A DNA stretch of 64,000 bases from Deltaproteobacteria bacterium Ga0077539 (GTDB taxonomy: Bacteria > Myxococcota_A > Polyangia > Polyangiales > Ga0077539): contig LNEO01000113.1 in NCBI GenBank assembly GCA_001465015.1, positions 21,961-85,960 on the forward strand. Reading direction: 5' to 3'. Numbering within the stretch: position 1 is the first letter of the stretch; the number at the start of each line of letters is the position of its first letter. Below the pieces are notes generated by a model, which ran no database searches, had not been told where the DNA came from, and worked only from the letters and a program-made list of their open reading frames with translations. Below are positions 56,282 to 64,000 of the stretch, one piece after another. Position numbers and translations under genes: made by a program.

Positions 56282-59200
56282 TTACGACCCGTCGATGCAG
56301 TCGAAGAGCACGCGGTAGCCGCGGAGCGTCGGGGTGGCCGAGCGCGATGCGTTGGAGTTGAGCGTGAAGCGCACTCGGAGGTACGGGGCGCGGTCTGGTT
56401 GCATCGCGGTGATGAGCGCGCCGGAGAGGTCGATCGGCGAGTTTACCGGCGGGTGCGTTCCGAGGCCGACGCGTGGCGCCGTCGCGAGACCAGCGACGGT
56501 GTTCGACGTGAACGCGTCGATCACGACGTTGGTGCCCGACGGGGTGTCGGCGACGAACTGGAGTTGCGTCCAGCGCGCCTGACGACCGGCGCCGCACACG
56601 GTGAGCGCGTCGACGTCGTAGGTGAACGTACCGCTCGCCGGGAAGGCGTTTTCGGGGACCACGATGGTGACCGGAACGCGTCCGAGCTCGTAGGACCCAT
56701 TGCCGAGCACGAGGATCTCGAACGTAAACGTCTGCGGCACCGCGGTCGCCATCACGCAGTTGTTGAAGAACTCCGCGCGGAAGTTCACTTGCGTCCCTGG
56801 CAGGCACTGACGTGCCGTCACGGGAACTCCGCCGATCGCCGTGGGCGGATCGACGCAGCGACCCGCCGCGTATGGGTTGCTCTCGCCCAACGCGGGGTTG
56901 GACAAGCGAATCGTGCCGACGGGAGCGCCTGCGATCGCCCTGACGAAGCAGCGCTCGTCGACGCTCGCTGTCGCGGGGTTGTCGATCGCGACGGCCGTGA
57001 CGTTCATGCGCGAGTAGTTCGCGAGGTCGCTGACTGCGTTGACGACCGCTGCGCCGAGGCCCGTGCCGTTGGTGGCCACTGGGTAGACCGCGTTGGCTCC
57101 GCCGCTCACGATCGAGTTGGTGCCCGCTGCGAACGCGTTGAAATCAGCGCGCGCCGAGGCGTTGTTGCCCGAGGAGTCGACGATGATGACCTTCGCGCCG
57201 CGCGCGTTGAACTCGGCCACCGCCTCGGCGAAGGTCGGACCGCGCTGCGTGCCGAGCGTTCCGCCAGCGGATCCGCCGGGGAAGAGGGCGGCGTCGCTGT
57301 ACGCGTTGGTTCCGCCGGCGCCGTTGTGGAAGGGCGCGTCGGTAAAGAGCATCACGATCGGAATCGTGCCCGGACGAAAGCACGGGTAGCCCCAACGTCC
57401 CGCGGGGCAGTTGGTGCGGTTCGGGAAGTACCCGCTGAGACCGCGACCCGTGACCGTGGCCCAGAGCGCGGGCGTCTGCGACTCGGGCCAATCGTAGCCG
57501 TTGTGGAGACCGATCGCGTTGATCGCAGCCTGCGCGACCGCAGGATCGGCGGACAGATCGCTGCGGTTCTCGTAGACGACGTCGCCCGACGGCGACCAAC
57601 CATAGGGATCAACGGGGAAGTCGTCGTGTCGTCCCACGCCGAACCAGGCGTCGGGGATGATGCACTTGATCGCGCCGACGATTCCGCCGGAGCAACCCGT
57701 GACGAACGTGCCGCTCGACATGGAGGCTTGAAGGTTCGAGAGCTCTCCGCCCATCGATCCCGTCGTGTCGAAGAGGAAGTAGACGTCCGCGGTTCGGAGC
57801 CGCGTCGAGAAGTTGAGCCCGTCGGGACCTGCGCCGGTTCCGTGCGGAAGCTCGTGGTAGATGCTGAGCGAGTTGCCCTCGACGGTGAGTCCCGCGACCG
57901 CGTCGAGCTCGTCGTCTCCAGAGTGAAACTGGCAGGCGTTCGTCGGCGAGCCGACGTTGCCTGCGACGACGCTCGCGTAGCGGAAAGAGTACCCGCAGGG
58001 CAGAGCCATGACCGTCGCCATACCGTCGGCGATGGCGTCGCCGAACGCTGTGGATTCGAGGTTATCGGTGTTCGAAGGAACACCCATCGCGTTGGGGTTG
58101 CGCGTCCAACCCTGCGTGAACGTCTCGGTCAGGACCGCGAGGTTCCACTGGTTGGGATCCGGCGCGTTCGCAGGCGCGATGGTCGTCGCGTTGGGGTTGT
58201 CGCTGAGCCAGACGGTGTACTCGAACGGCTCCATGCAAGAGTCGTCGGTGTGGTCCGTGATCGGAAAGAGCACGACGCGATTGGCGGGAGCTCCGAGGTC
58301 GTACTTGCGTCCTTCGCGCGGGTCGTATCCCCAATCGACGGTGTTTTCGGTGGCGAGCGGACGCCCATCACCCGCGATGCCGCCCCACGGATTCAAGCGC
58401 AGGTGCTGCGTCCAGAGCCAATCGAGGCCGTCGGCGAACTGCGCGATCGACGCGATGGTGCGCGGCGGCGAGAAGCACGCGTACGACGTGCACTGCACGG
58501 GCGTGCACCAGGGGCACTGATACGTGCCGCTCGTCGAGTTGTTGCTTCGTCCGCCAACGCAGCCGGTGGGGTTGGTCTCGAGCCCGCCGATGTAGCGCGC
58601 GAAGCGAAGCGAGCGGGCGTCGGCGCCGGTGCGCGTGCGGAAGATGCCGTTGATGACGCGGCCGCCGGTCGCGGTAATGCTGCGCATGCAGAGCTGCTGT
58701 TGCGCGTCGCGCTCGCAGTTGCAGTTGCTCGTCGTGCGCGGAACGCACCGCGCAGGGTCGAGCCCGCGCTCGCAGTAGAATCCCGCAGGGCAGTTCGCGT
58801 CCGATGTGCACGTGCTCGGCGACGCGACGCAGCGGCCGTAGCGACACACTTCGCCGGGATCACAGCAGTCGTCGTTGGGCGCGACGCCGCAGTGTGTTTG
58901 CGTCGGCGTGCACGTAGCTCCGCACGACTGCGTGACGATCGGCGGCGGAACAGAGCCGCCGAGCATCGTGCAGAACGGAGGGCTCGCGACGGACTCGGTG
59001 TTCGTGTAGCAGGTCTGTCCCGCAGCGCAGCAGACGCCGCCGCAGGTGGCTCCGCAGCTCATGGTCGGCGGCCGACCGCTGCCAGGGAGCTGAATGCCGC
59101 CCGCTCCAGGCGGGCAGAATCCGGGCAACGCAGCGCCCGCGATGACGACGCCCGCGCCGCGTCCGGGGAGGTCCGCCGCCGTGGGGCAAACGATCGTCTG

Positions 59201-59740
59201 TCGACACTCGGGGTTGCACGCGCCGCCACAGCCCGTGGGGCCGATGATCGTGCGGGTGCTGAATTGATTGGGCAGGCAGCGCTGCCAACGACCGCCGGTG
59301 CAGAGCCGCGTTCCCGAGTGGCAGACGCCATTGGTGCCGACGGTGGACGAGTCGGTCTCGACGTTGCACGACTCGACCGCGCCCTCTTCGGAGCACGAGC
59401 AGCCAGTCGCCGGCGTCGTGCAGCGGTAGCACTCGTTGGTGACGTTGCGGTTGAAGTCGTCGCAGTCCGCGCCGCGTCGGCAGTTCTCGCCGAACCCGTC
59501 GTTGTCACCGTCCTGGCATTGCTCGACCTGCTCGTTCGGCTGACGGCCTGGCGCATAGAGCTCGGGATGAAATGTCCCGATGGCCGGCGCTGCTGCGGCC
59601 GCTGGCGATCGATCGTCGATCGGGTCTGGATTGTCCGTCGCTGCGTCGTCCGCAGTGAGCGCCGCTGTCGTGCACTGCACCTGTGTCGCCGCGACGAGCA
59701 ACGCGAGCGACCAGGAGCGGTTGAATTGGGAGCGGGGCAT
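56282..59740 (-). CDS. Large secreted vWA-domain Cys-rich protein
   Basis: About 1152 residues. ATG 59740 has GGAGG 10 nt upstream; ATG 59749 is too close to it. The signal ends VAATQVQC. The first half is Cys-rich (CQDGDNDGFGENC, CSCSEEGAVESCN, CSRYG-type knots), with DGDNDGFG recalling a calcium-binding repeat. A vWA domain lies at about residues 640-930: DVYFLFDTTGSMGGELSNL has a DxTGS MIDAS-type metal site, then IVMLFTDAPFHNGAG and KVIIVDSSGNNAS. The last 220 residues are beta-rich. It is likely a surface adhesin or metal-dependent sensor. The lipoprotein at 59942 lies upstream on the same strand, about 200 nt away. Confidence 0.82.
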   Translation of the reverse strand: MPRSQFNRSWSLALLVAATQVQCTTAALTADDAATDNPDPIDDRSPAAAAAPAIGTFHPELYAPGRQPNEQVEQCQDGDNDGFGENCRRGADCDDFNRNVTNECYRCTTPATGCSCSEEGAVESCNVETDSSTVGTNGVCHSGTRLCTGGRWQRCLPNQFSTRTIIGPTGCGGACNPECRQTIVCPTAADLPGRGAGVVIAGAALPGFCPPGAGGIQLPGSGRPPTMSCGATCGGVCCAAGQTCYTNTESVASPPFCTMLGGSVPPPIVTQSCGATCTPTQTHCGVAPNDDCCDPGEVCRYGRCVASPSTCTSDANCPAGFYCERGLDPARCVPRTTSNCNCERDAQQQLCMRSITATGGRVINGIFRTRTGADARSLRFARYIGGLETNPTGCVGGRSNNSTSGTYQCPWCTPVQCTSYACFSPPRTIASIAQFADGLDWLWTQHLRLNPWGGIAGDGRPLATENTVDWGYDPREGRKYDLGAPANRVVLFPITDHTDDSCMEPFEYTVWLSDNPNATTIAPANAPDPNQWNLAVLTETFTQGWTRNPNAMGVPSNTDNLESTAFGDAIADGMATVMALPCGYSFRYASVVAGNVGSPTNACQFHSGDDELDAVAGLTVEGNSLSIYHELPHGTGAGPDGLNFSTRLRTADVYFLFDTTGSMGGELSNLQASMSSGTFVTGCSGGIVGAIKCIIPDAWFGVGRHDDFPVDPYGWSPSGDVVYENRSDLSADPAVAQAAINAIGLHNGYDWPESQTPALWATVTGRGLSGYFPNRTNCPAGRWGYPCFRPGTIPIVMLFTDAPFHNGAGGTNAYSDAALFPGGSAGGTLGTQRGPTFAEAVAEFNARGAKVIIVDSSGNNASARADFNAFAAGTNSIVSGGANAVYPVATNGTGLGAAVVNAVSDLANYSRMNVTAVAIDNPATASVDERCFVRAIAGAPVGTIRLSNPALGESNPYAAGRCVDPPTAIGGVPVTARQCLPGTQVNFRAEFFNNCVMATAVPQTFTFEILVLGNGSYELGRVPVTIVVPENAFPASGTFTYDVDALTVCGAGRQARWTQLQFVADTPSGTNVVIDAFTSNTVAGLATAPRVGLGTHPPVNSPIDLSGALITAMQPDRAPYLRVRFTLNSNASRSATPTLRGYRVLFDCIDGS

Positions 59741-59814
59741 TAGGGGCATTCCTCCGAAGCACGTCCGTCAGCAGAAGGGTGACCTCTGCGAAACCAACGA
59801 CTTGTCTGCACACA

Positions 59815-59919
59815 CTATACCTCGCTCTGGACCGTGAAAAACTTCGCGCCGCCGTGGCACGAGACGCCGCAATCTCCGGTGCGGCCATGAAACGTTTGCG
59901 GAGTGAGCGTTGCACCCAC
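59815..59919 (-). CDS. Candidate 34-residue ORF with CxxCH motif
   Basis: From GTG 59919: a short frame ending GDCGVSCHGGAKFF...SEV with TAG at 59815. It holds one CGVSCH, the haem-binding CxxCH pattern, and its third positions are strongly G/C. It lies in the gap between two minus-strand genes, in a different frame from the end of the upstream lipoprotein. It could be a real microprotein, the leftover end of a cytochrome-like gene, or the frameshifted C-terminus of the upstream gene. There is no signal peptide. Confidence 0.3.
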   Translation of the reverse strand: MGATLTPQTFHGRTGDCGVSCHGGAKFFTVQSEV

Positions 59920-59941
59920 CCCGGCGCAGACGGGCGCCAGA

Positions 59942-61348
59942 CTAGCGACAGGATGCCACTGCGATGCGGGTGAGGGCGCCGCTCGCGCTGTCGTCGCTCC
60001 AGCCGACGCCATAGCGACCGTCGCGCGCTTCGAGGCCGATCGCGCCGCCGGGCGCTGCGCCGCCGAGCCTCGAGTGGTCGCGAAGCGCTCCGTCGACACG
60101 GACGCGAACGAGGTCGATGGTGTTCGGCGCGCTGGGGTTGCGAAAGGCGATCGCGAGGTCGGCGCCATCGAGCGCGATCGCGGGCTGCGTCGCGCCCACG
60201 GACATCGGAACCATGAGCGTTGGATCTGCAGCGGGCGTCATCGCGAGGGCCACGCGACGGAGCCGCGCGGCGCCAGCGCTCGCGGGCTGCGCCCAGGTCA
60301 CCCAGACGTCTCCGTCGTCTTCGATGACGGCGTCGACGGTGTCGCCGAGGTCGGCGCCGCTCGCGACAACGATGGGCGCGCCCATCGCCGCGCCCGTCGC
60401 CGAGAGCCTGGTCAAGCGCAGCTCGTTGCTCGAGCGATCGATGTACGCGAGCGCGTAGACGTCGGCCGCGGGAGAGGTCACGAGGTCGAACGCGCGAACG
60501 TCCGCGGTCGCGGTGGGCGTCGCGATGGTTCCTGGCGTTCCGAGGTCGACGGACGCGACCGACACGCTCGAGCGTCCGGCGCTCGTCGTCTCCCACGCGA
60601 CGAGGTGACCGCGGCGCAGCTCGCCGATGAGCGGCGCGCGGTTGCTCCCGGTGGTCGAGAGCTGCACTCGACTGCCCGCGACGGGCGCGAAGTTATCTTG
60701 CGTGCGTTGGACGAACGTCTGCTCGCTTCCTGCGGCGCCCTGCGACCACGCGAGGAGAAAGAACATCGACTCGCGCACGAACGAGCCGCCGCGCACCATC
60801 GATCCCGCGGCGGCTCCGGTCGCGTTGCCGACGAGCGTCGGGGCTCCGTCGCGGTTGACGCGCTGGACCCACACGTTGTCTGCGCCGTCGCGCAGGATCG
60901 CTGCGCTCGCAGAAAACCCCGTAAAATCCGAGCGAACATTCACGGCGCGCGAGCCTGATCCCATCGCTCCGAACACGACCGGCGGGCTGACCCACGAGCA
61001 CGTCTGTGGCGGCAGGAACACATCGGGAGCCAGGACGTCGAGGCTCATCATCGCAGTCGTGTCGTTGGGCGCGTCGAAGGGCGGCGATCCGCTGTCTCCG
61101 TCGACCGAGCCGTCCCGCGCGGCGTCCATCTCGACGCCGGTGTCTGTCGGCGTCACGATCGCGTCGCCGGTGTCGTCGAAGGCGACGCGATCGGGCCGTT
61201 GGGTGTCTAGGACCCGGTCTGCCGGCGGTGGGAGCTCTTCCGTTCCCGCGTCGAATCCAGAGGGGGCGGGGCACCCGGCGAGCGCGATGGTCGCGCTGAA
61301 AACCGTGACGAGCGCCCGGGGAGGCGCGAAGCGATTCGAAGCGTGCAT
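59942..61348 (-). CDS. Secreted propeller-like lipoprotein, unknown
   Basis: 468 residues; signal ends TIALAGC (lipobox). Residues 28-110 are an Asp/Pro/Thr linker. The rest is made of repeating 45-55 residue strands with a shared pattern, for example DNVWVQRVNRDGAPTLVG, LAWSQGAAGSEQTFVQR and DVYALAYIDRSSNELRLTRL, with Trp/Asp-Gly turns, as in a six- or seven-bladed beta propeller. Similar proteins in this group bind ligands or matrix. It is upstream of the vWA gene and diverges from the gene at 61504. Confidence 0.65.
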   Translation of the reverse strand: MHASNRFAPPRALVTVFSATIALAGCPAPSGFDAGTEELPPPADRVLDTQRPDRVAFDDTGDAIVTPTDTGVEMDAARDGSVDGDSGSPPFDAPNDTTAMMSLDVLAPDVFLPPQTCSWVSPPVVFGAMGSGSRAVNVRSDFTGFSASAAILRDGADNVWVQRVNRDGAPTLVGNATGAAAGSMVRGGSFVRESMFFLLAWSQGAAGSEQTFVQRTQDNFAPVAGSRVQLSTTGSNRAPLIGELRRGHLVAWETTSAGRSSVSVASVDLGTPGTIATPTATADVRAFDLVTSPAADVYALAYIDRSSNELRLTRLSATGAAMGAPIVVASGADLGDTVDAVIEDDGDVWVTWAQPASAGAARLRRVALAMTPAADPTLMVPMSVGATQPAIALDGADLAIAFRNPSAPNTIDLVRVRVDGALRDHSRLGGAAPGGAIGLEARDGRYGVGWSDDSASGALTRIAVASCR

Positions 61349-61503
61349 CGCCTAGACGGTAGCGAATGCTCCGCACGCGGTCGATGCGCTTCGTCGCGTC
61401 CCAGACCCCGCAGCGACGGCGAGGCGTCCTGCCGGCAAACAGCGCGAGGGCGCAATGGGAGAGCGAATCCCCAGCAGGTCGGTATATCTTCGCCCCGCTC
61501 TCG

Positions 61504-62469
61504 ATGACCGATGACAAGGAAGCACGCGGCGCACCGCAAAGCGCGCTGGCGAAATACGGGAAGTACGCGTTTGCGTTGGTCCCGCTCGTGGCGCTGTGGG
61601 AGCTCGTCGCTCACGCGATGATCGTCCGGTCGGCGCCCAAAGAGACCGACTGGCGTTCGGCGCGCGACTGGATCGCTCGCGAGCGACGGACCGGTGACCT
61701 CGTCGCGTCGGCGCCGTTGTGGACAGACCCGCTCGCGCGCTGGCACCTCGGCGATCTCATCCCCGTTCGCGACGCGGCGCGCGCCGACGCGACGACCTAT
61801 GCGCGGGCGTTCGTAGCGACGATTCGCGGCGGCGAACACCCGGATTTTCGCGGCTGGAGCGTCGAGCGCTCGCAGCGCTTCGGCGCCGTCGACGTGCGCG
61901 TCTTGCGCAACCCGTCGCAGGCTCGACCGCTGTACGACTTCTACGATCACCTGCACGAAGCGCAGGTGTTTCGCGTCGAGCAGGGCAATCCTCGGCCCTG
62001 CCCGTTGACGCAAGGAATGCCCGTGACCGGCGGAGGGCTCCACCAGGGGCCGCTCGCTGGCCCCGATCGCTTCCAATGCGGCGAGGGCTGGAACCACGTC
62101 TCGCGCATCTACATCGAGGACCTCGGACACCGAGGAAGGCGATGCATCTGGTCGCACCCGGTCGTCGATGTGCCGATGCGAACGGTGTTTCCCAGCGTGA
62201 CCATGGGCGACACGATCTACGGGTATCACGGCATCGCGTATCAGGCTGAGCGCGGCGGCGACCGCGGTGAAGTCGGCGCGGACATCACGATCACCGTTCG
62301 CGTCGGCGATCGCGAGGTCGGTCGCGACGTTCACCACGACGGCGAGGGGTGGAAGAACTTTCGCTTCGACACCCGCGCCTTTCGAGGAACGACGCAGCAA
62401 GTGACCTTCGAGGCGACCATGCCCGCCGCGCGCGCTGCGCACTATTGCTTCACGGGAGACGCGCGATGA
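61504..62469 (+). CDS. Membrane-anchored protein linked to a glycosyltransferase
   Basis: 321 residues from ATG 61504. One span at about 21-43 (KYAFALVPLVALWELVAHAMI) anchors a long outside domain. The domain has beta-rich segments with GWNHVSRIYIEDL, CIWSHPVVDVPMRTVFPSVTMG and a final DITITVRVGDREVGRDVHHDGEGW, and looks like a carbohydrate-binding or jelly-roll fold. Four Cys may form disulfides. It overlaps the next gene by 4 nt (ATGA), so it is translationally coupled to the transferase and may help with its substrate. I do not recognise a family. Confidence 0.6.
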   Translation: MTDDKEARGAPQSALAKYGKYAFALVPLVALWELVAHAMIVRSAPKETDWRSARDWIARERRTGDLVASAPLWTDPLARWHLGDLIPVRDAARADATTYARAFVATIRGGEHPDFRGWSVERSQRFGAVDVRVLRNPSQARPLYDFYDHLHEAQVFRVEQGNPRPCPLTQGMPVTGGGLHQGPLAGPDRFQCGEGWNHVSRIYIEDLGHRGRRCIWSHPVVDVPMRTVFPSVTMGDTIYGYHGIAYQAERGGDRGEVGADITITVRVGDREVGRDVHHDGEGWKNFRFDTRAFRGTTQQVTFEATMPAARAAHYCFTGDAR

Positions 62470-63623
62470 GCGACGCGGAGACCAAAGAGACCGCTGAGAA
62501 GAGCGGCGCCGAAGCGTCCGCTGCGAGCGAAGAATCGACGGCGAGCGCAGAGAAGAGCGCCCCTGCCAAGACCGCCGCGCCCGCGGCGAAGGGGCTGTTC
62601 GATCGCTGGGACTGGCGCGAGAAGGCGTCGCCGTACTGGCTCGATCACGTGCTCGGGTTCGCCCTGTGCGCGCTCTACGTGCTGTTGCTCGTCAAGACCA
62701 CGCGCAACCTCGGATATGCGCGAGACGAAGGGTTCTACTTCGACGCGGCGCGCTCGTACGCGCGATGGTTCGACCTCTTGGCGACCAACTGGCGCGAGGC
62801 CGTGCAGCGCGCCAACGTGGACGCGTTCTGGCAGGTCAACCACGAGCACCCGGCGCTCATGAAGAGCCTCTTCGCGCTGTCGTGGAAGTACCTCTTCGTC
62901 AAGCACAAGGTCTTCGCCGAAGCAGGGACCGCGATGCGGTTTCCGGGCATGGTGATGGGCGGGCTGTCGCTGTGGCTGATCTACATCATGGGCACGCGCG
63001 CGTACTCGCGGCGCGCGGGGCTCGTCGCGGCGCTGTCCTTCGCGTTCATCCCGAGGATCTTCTATCACTCGCACCTCGACTGCTTCGACGTGCCGGTGAC
63101 CTTCTGGTGGACGCTCGTCGTCTACTGCTACTGGCGCTCGATCGACGAGACGAACAACCATGCGCTCGGCTGGGGGCTGCTTACCGGCGTCGCGTGGGGC
63201 TTCGCCCTCAACGTGAAGTTCAACTGCTTCATGCTCCCGGTGGTGTTCTTGATCCACTGGTTCGTCGTGCGCGGACGGCACGTCGGCGAGAGCTCGAAGA
63301 AGGGCGGGATCAGCGCGCCGATCGCGGTGCTCTCGATGCTCACGCTCGGAATCGCGACGTTCATCGCGCTCTGGCCGTGGATGTGGTTCGACTTCTTGAT
63401 GGGCGAGGGCGGGAGACCAGGGCGCCTCGGCGAGTACCTCGGCTTTCACTGGAACCACCCGTTCTACAACATGGAGTTCTTCGGGCATAACTACTTTCGC
63501 CCGCCTTTTCCCCGGTCGTATCCGTACGCGATGATCGCGTTCACCGTGCCCGCGGTGACGCTGGTGCTCTTCTTCGTGGGCTTCTTCTCGCGGCGTGGAT
63601 CATCCCGCCGGTGGGGCCTTTGA
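62466..63623 (+). CDS. GT-C-like glycosyltransferase, 5' part before a frameshift
   Basis: Frame of 385 codons from ATG 62466. After a 45-residue Ala/Glu/Lys tail come multiple spans. The first outside loop has YARDEGFYFDAARSYARWFDLL and the next HLDCFDVPVTFWW, as in ArnT/PMT-type lipid-linked sugar transferases; the Asp-Glu pair is a likely catalytic acid. The frame ends at a stop just after VLFFVGFFSRRG. Reading the -1 frame from 63587 continues smoothly as more of the same protein to the window end, so the gene is split by a one-base shift at about 63575-63595. Its overlap with the previous gene marks an operon. Confidence 0.75.
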   Translation: MSDAETKETAEKSGAEASAASEESTASAEKSAPAKTAAPAAKGLFDRWDWREKASPYWLDHVLGFALCALYVLLLVKTTRNLGYARDEGFYFDAARSYARWFDLLATNWREAVQRANVDAFWQVNHEHPALMKSLFALSWKYLFVKHKVFAEAGTAMRFPGMVMGGLSLWLIYIMGTRAYSRRAGLVAALSFAFIPRIFYHSHLDCFDVPVTFWWTLVVYCYWRSIDETNNHALGWGLLTGVAWGFALNVKFNCFMLPVVFLIHWFVVRGRHVGESSKKGGISAPIAVLSMLTLGIATFIALWPWMWFDFLMGEGGRPGRLGEYLGFHWNHPFYNMEFFGHNYFRPPFPRSYPYAMIAFTVPAVTLVLFFVGFFSRRGSSRRWGL

Positions 63624-64000
63624 AAAGTGCGCACGAATTTCACAAGCCGCGCGAGACCGACGACCCCTTGGGCACCGACGTGCTCTTCTTCGGCGCGGGC
63701 TACGCGATCCTCGCTCTCTGGTTGAAGCCCAACACGCCCATCTTCGGCGGCACCAAGCACTGGTTCACGGCGTACCCGTTTCTCGCGCTCTTCGCGGGCG
63801 CGGGCTTCGAGGTCGTCTCGCGCTCGCTCGAGAAGGTCCTCAACGATCGCGTTCGCCCAGCGTGGCTCGGATGGAGCGCGATGGCCTCTTTGCTCCTGGC
63901 CTCGAGCGTCGTTCAGTCCGCGCACTCGCATCCGTTCGGGCTCTCGCAGTACACGCCCCTCGCGGGAGGCGCCCCCGGCGCCGCGGACTACGGGATGAAC
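63587..64000 (+). pseudogene. GT-C-like glycosyltransferase, 3' part in -1 frame (runs off window)
   Basis: Frame ctc-gcg-gcg-tgg from 63587 gives LAAWIIPPVGPLKSAHEF and then further membrane protein sequence: GTDVLFFGAGYAILALW, IFGGTKHWFTAYPFLALFAGAG, WLGWSAMASLLLASS. There is no stop to position 64000. It joins the 5' part as FVGFF|LAAWII, which makes one complete hydrophobic helix, so a single missing base near 63580-63590 is the simplest explanation. It may be a sequencing/assembly error, a true inactivating deletion, or (less likely) a -1 slip. Confidence 0.7.

Noticed and set aside
56399..59743. Plus-strand frame of 1114 codons opposite the vWA gene.
   Set aside because: Antisense artefact; the minus strand has a signal peptide, Cys knots and a MIDAS motif.
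63570..63625. Programmed -1 frameshift in the glycosyltransferase.
   Set aside because: No X-XXY-YYZ slippery heptamer or following pseudoknot is evident; a one-base deletion or sequencing error explains it better.

Overview
The window is a gene-dense, very GC-rich chromosomal stretch of about 44 protein genes. I see no rRNA, tRNA, CRISPR array, insertion sequence or prophage. Gene content suggests a myxobacterium-like member of the Myxococcota, perhaps near Polyangiales/Sandaracinaceae. The signs are a eukaryotic-type Ser/Thr kinase fused to cyclase-like, AAA ATPase and TPR parts, many secreted lipoproteins with Asp/Ala/Gly-rich linkers, FHA and PilZ proteins, DUF3857/transglutaminase giants, and dense packing with strong GC3 bias. 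This is inference from gene families; no marker gene was searched.

Layout. 1-12 kb: the 5' part of nadB, a lytic transglycosylase, a secreted helical-repeat protein, a degenerate sensor-kinase-like membrane protein, a GT-C-like membrane protein, an Mrp/ApbC ATPase, a PilZ-like protein, rarA, a fused MFS/spermidine-synthase-like protein and a UbiA-family prenyltransferase. 12-20 kb: two overlapping giant genes for TPR/DUF3857/transglutaminase-like envelope proteins. The first keeps a Cys-His-Asp triad and the second has lost it. 20-23 kb, minus strand: two paralogous RHH-like/Pro-rich/FHA proteins and a HEAT-like lipoprotein. 23-31 kb: ftsK, a coiled-coil/barrel envelope protein, a lipoprotein resembling protein glutaminase but with His where the nucleophilic Cys should be, and a TPR lipoprotein. 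31-35 kb: the large kinase/cyclase-like/ATPase/TPR regulator.

35-43 kb: a minus-strand central-carbon and export cluster (biotinyl carrier, pgk, tpiA, secG) in which Pgk has lost several canonical catalytic residues. Next to it are three paralogous single-span coiled-coil proteins, two of them a recent tandem duplication, then pyrF and pfkA. 43-48 kb: a secreted beta-propeller-like lipoprotein, a Shewanella-like PPP phosphatase, XdhC, a NADAR protein and a DUF302-TetR-small exported protein operon. 48-54 kb: diverging from that operon is a two-gene unit for an ATP-dependent Fe-S activase and a dehydratase/double-cubane-like partner. An 18-bp TetR-type palindrome lies in the shared intergenic region. 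54-64 kb: a YheT-type hydrolase, Cys-rich and vWA secreted proteins, another lipoprotein and a two-gene glycosyltransferase unit. The transferase is interrupted by a -1 frameshift near its 3' part and runs off the window.

The most distinctive points are the coiled-coil triplet, the RHH-FHA tandem, the catalytically altered Pgk, the Cys-to-His protein-glutaminase-like lipoprotein, and the TetR-linked activase/dehydratase pair.
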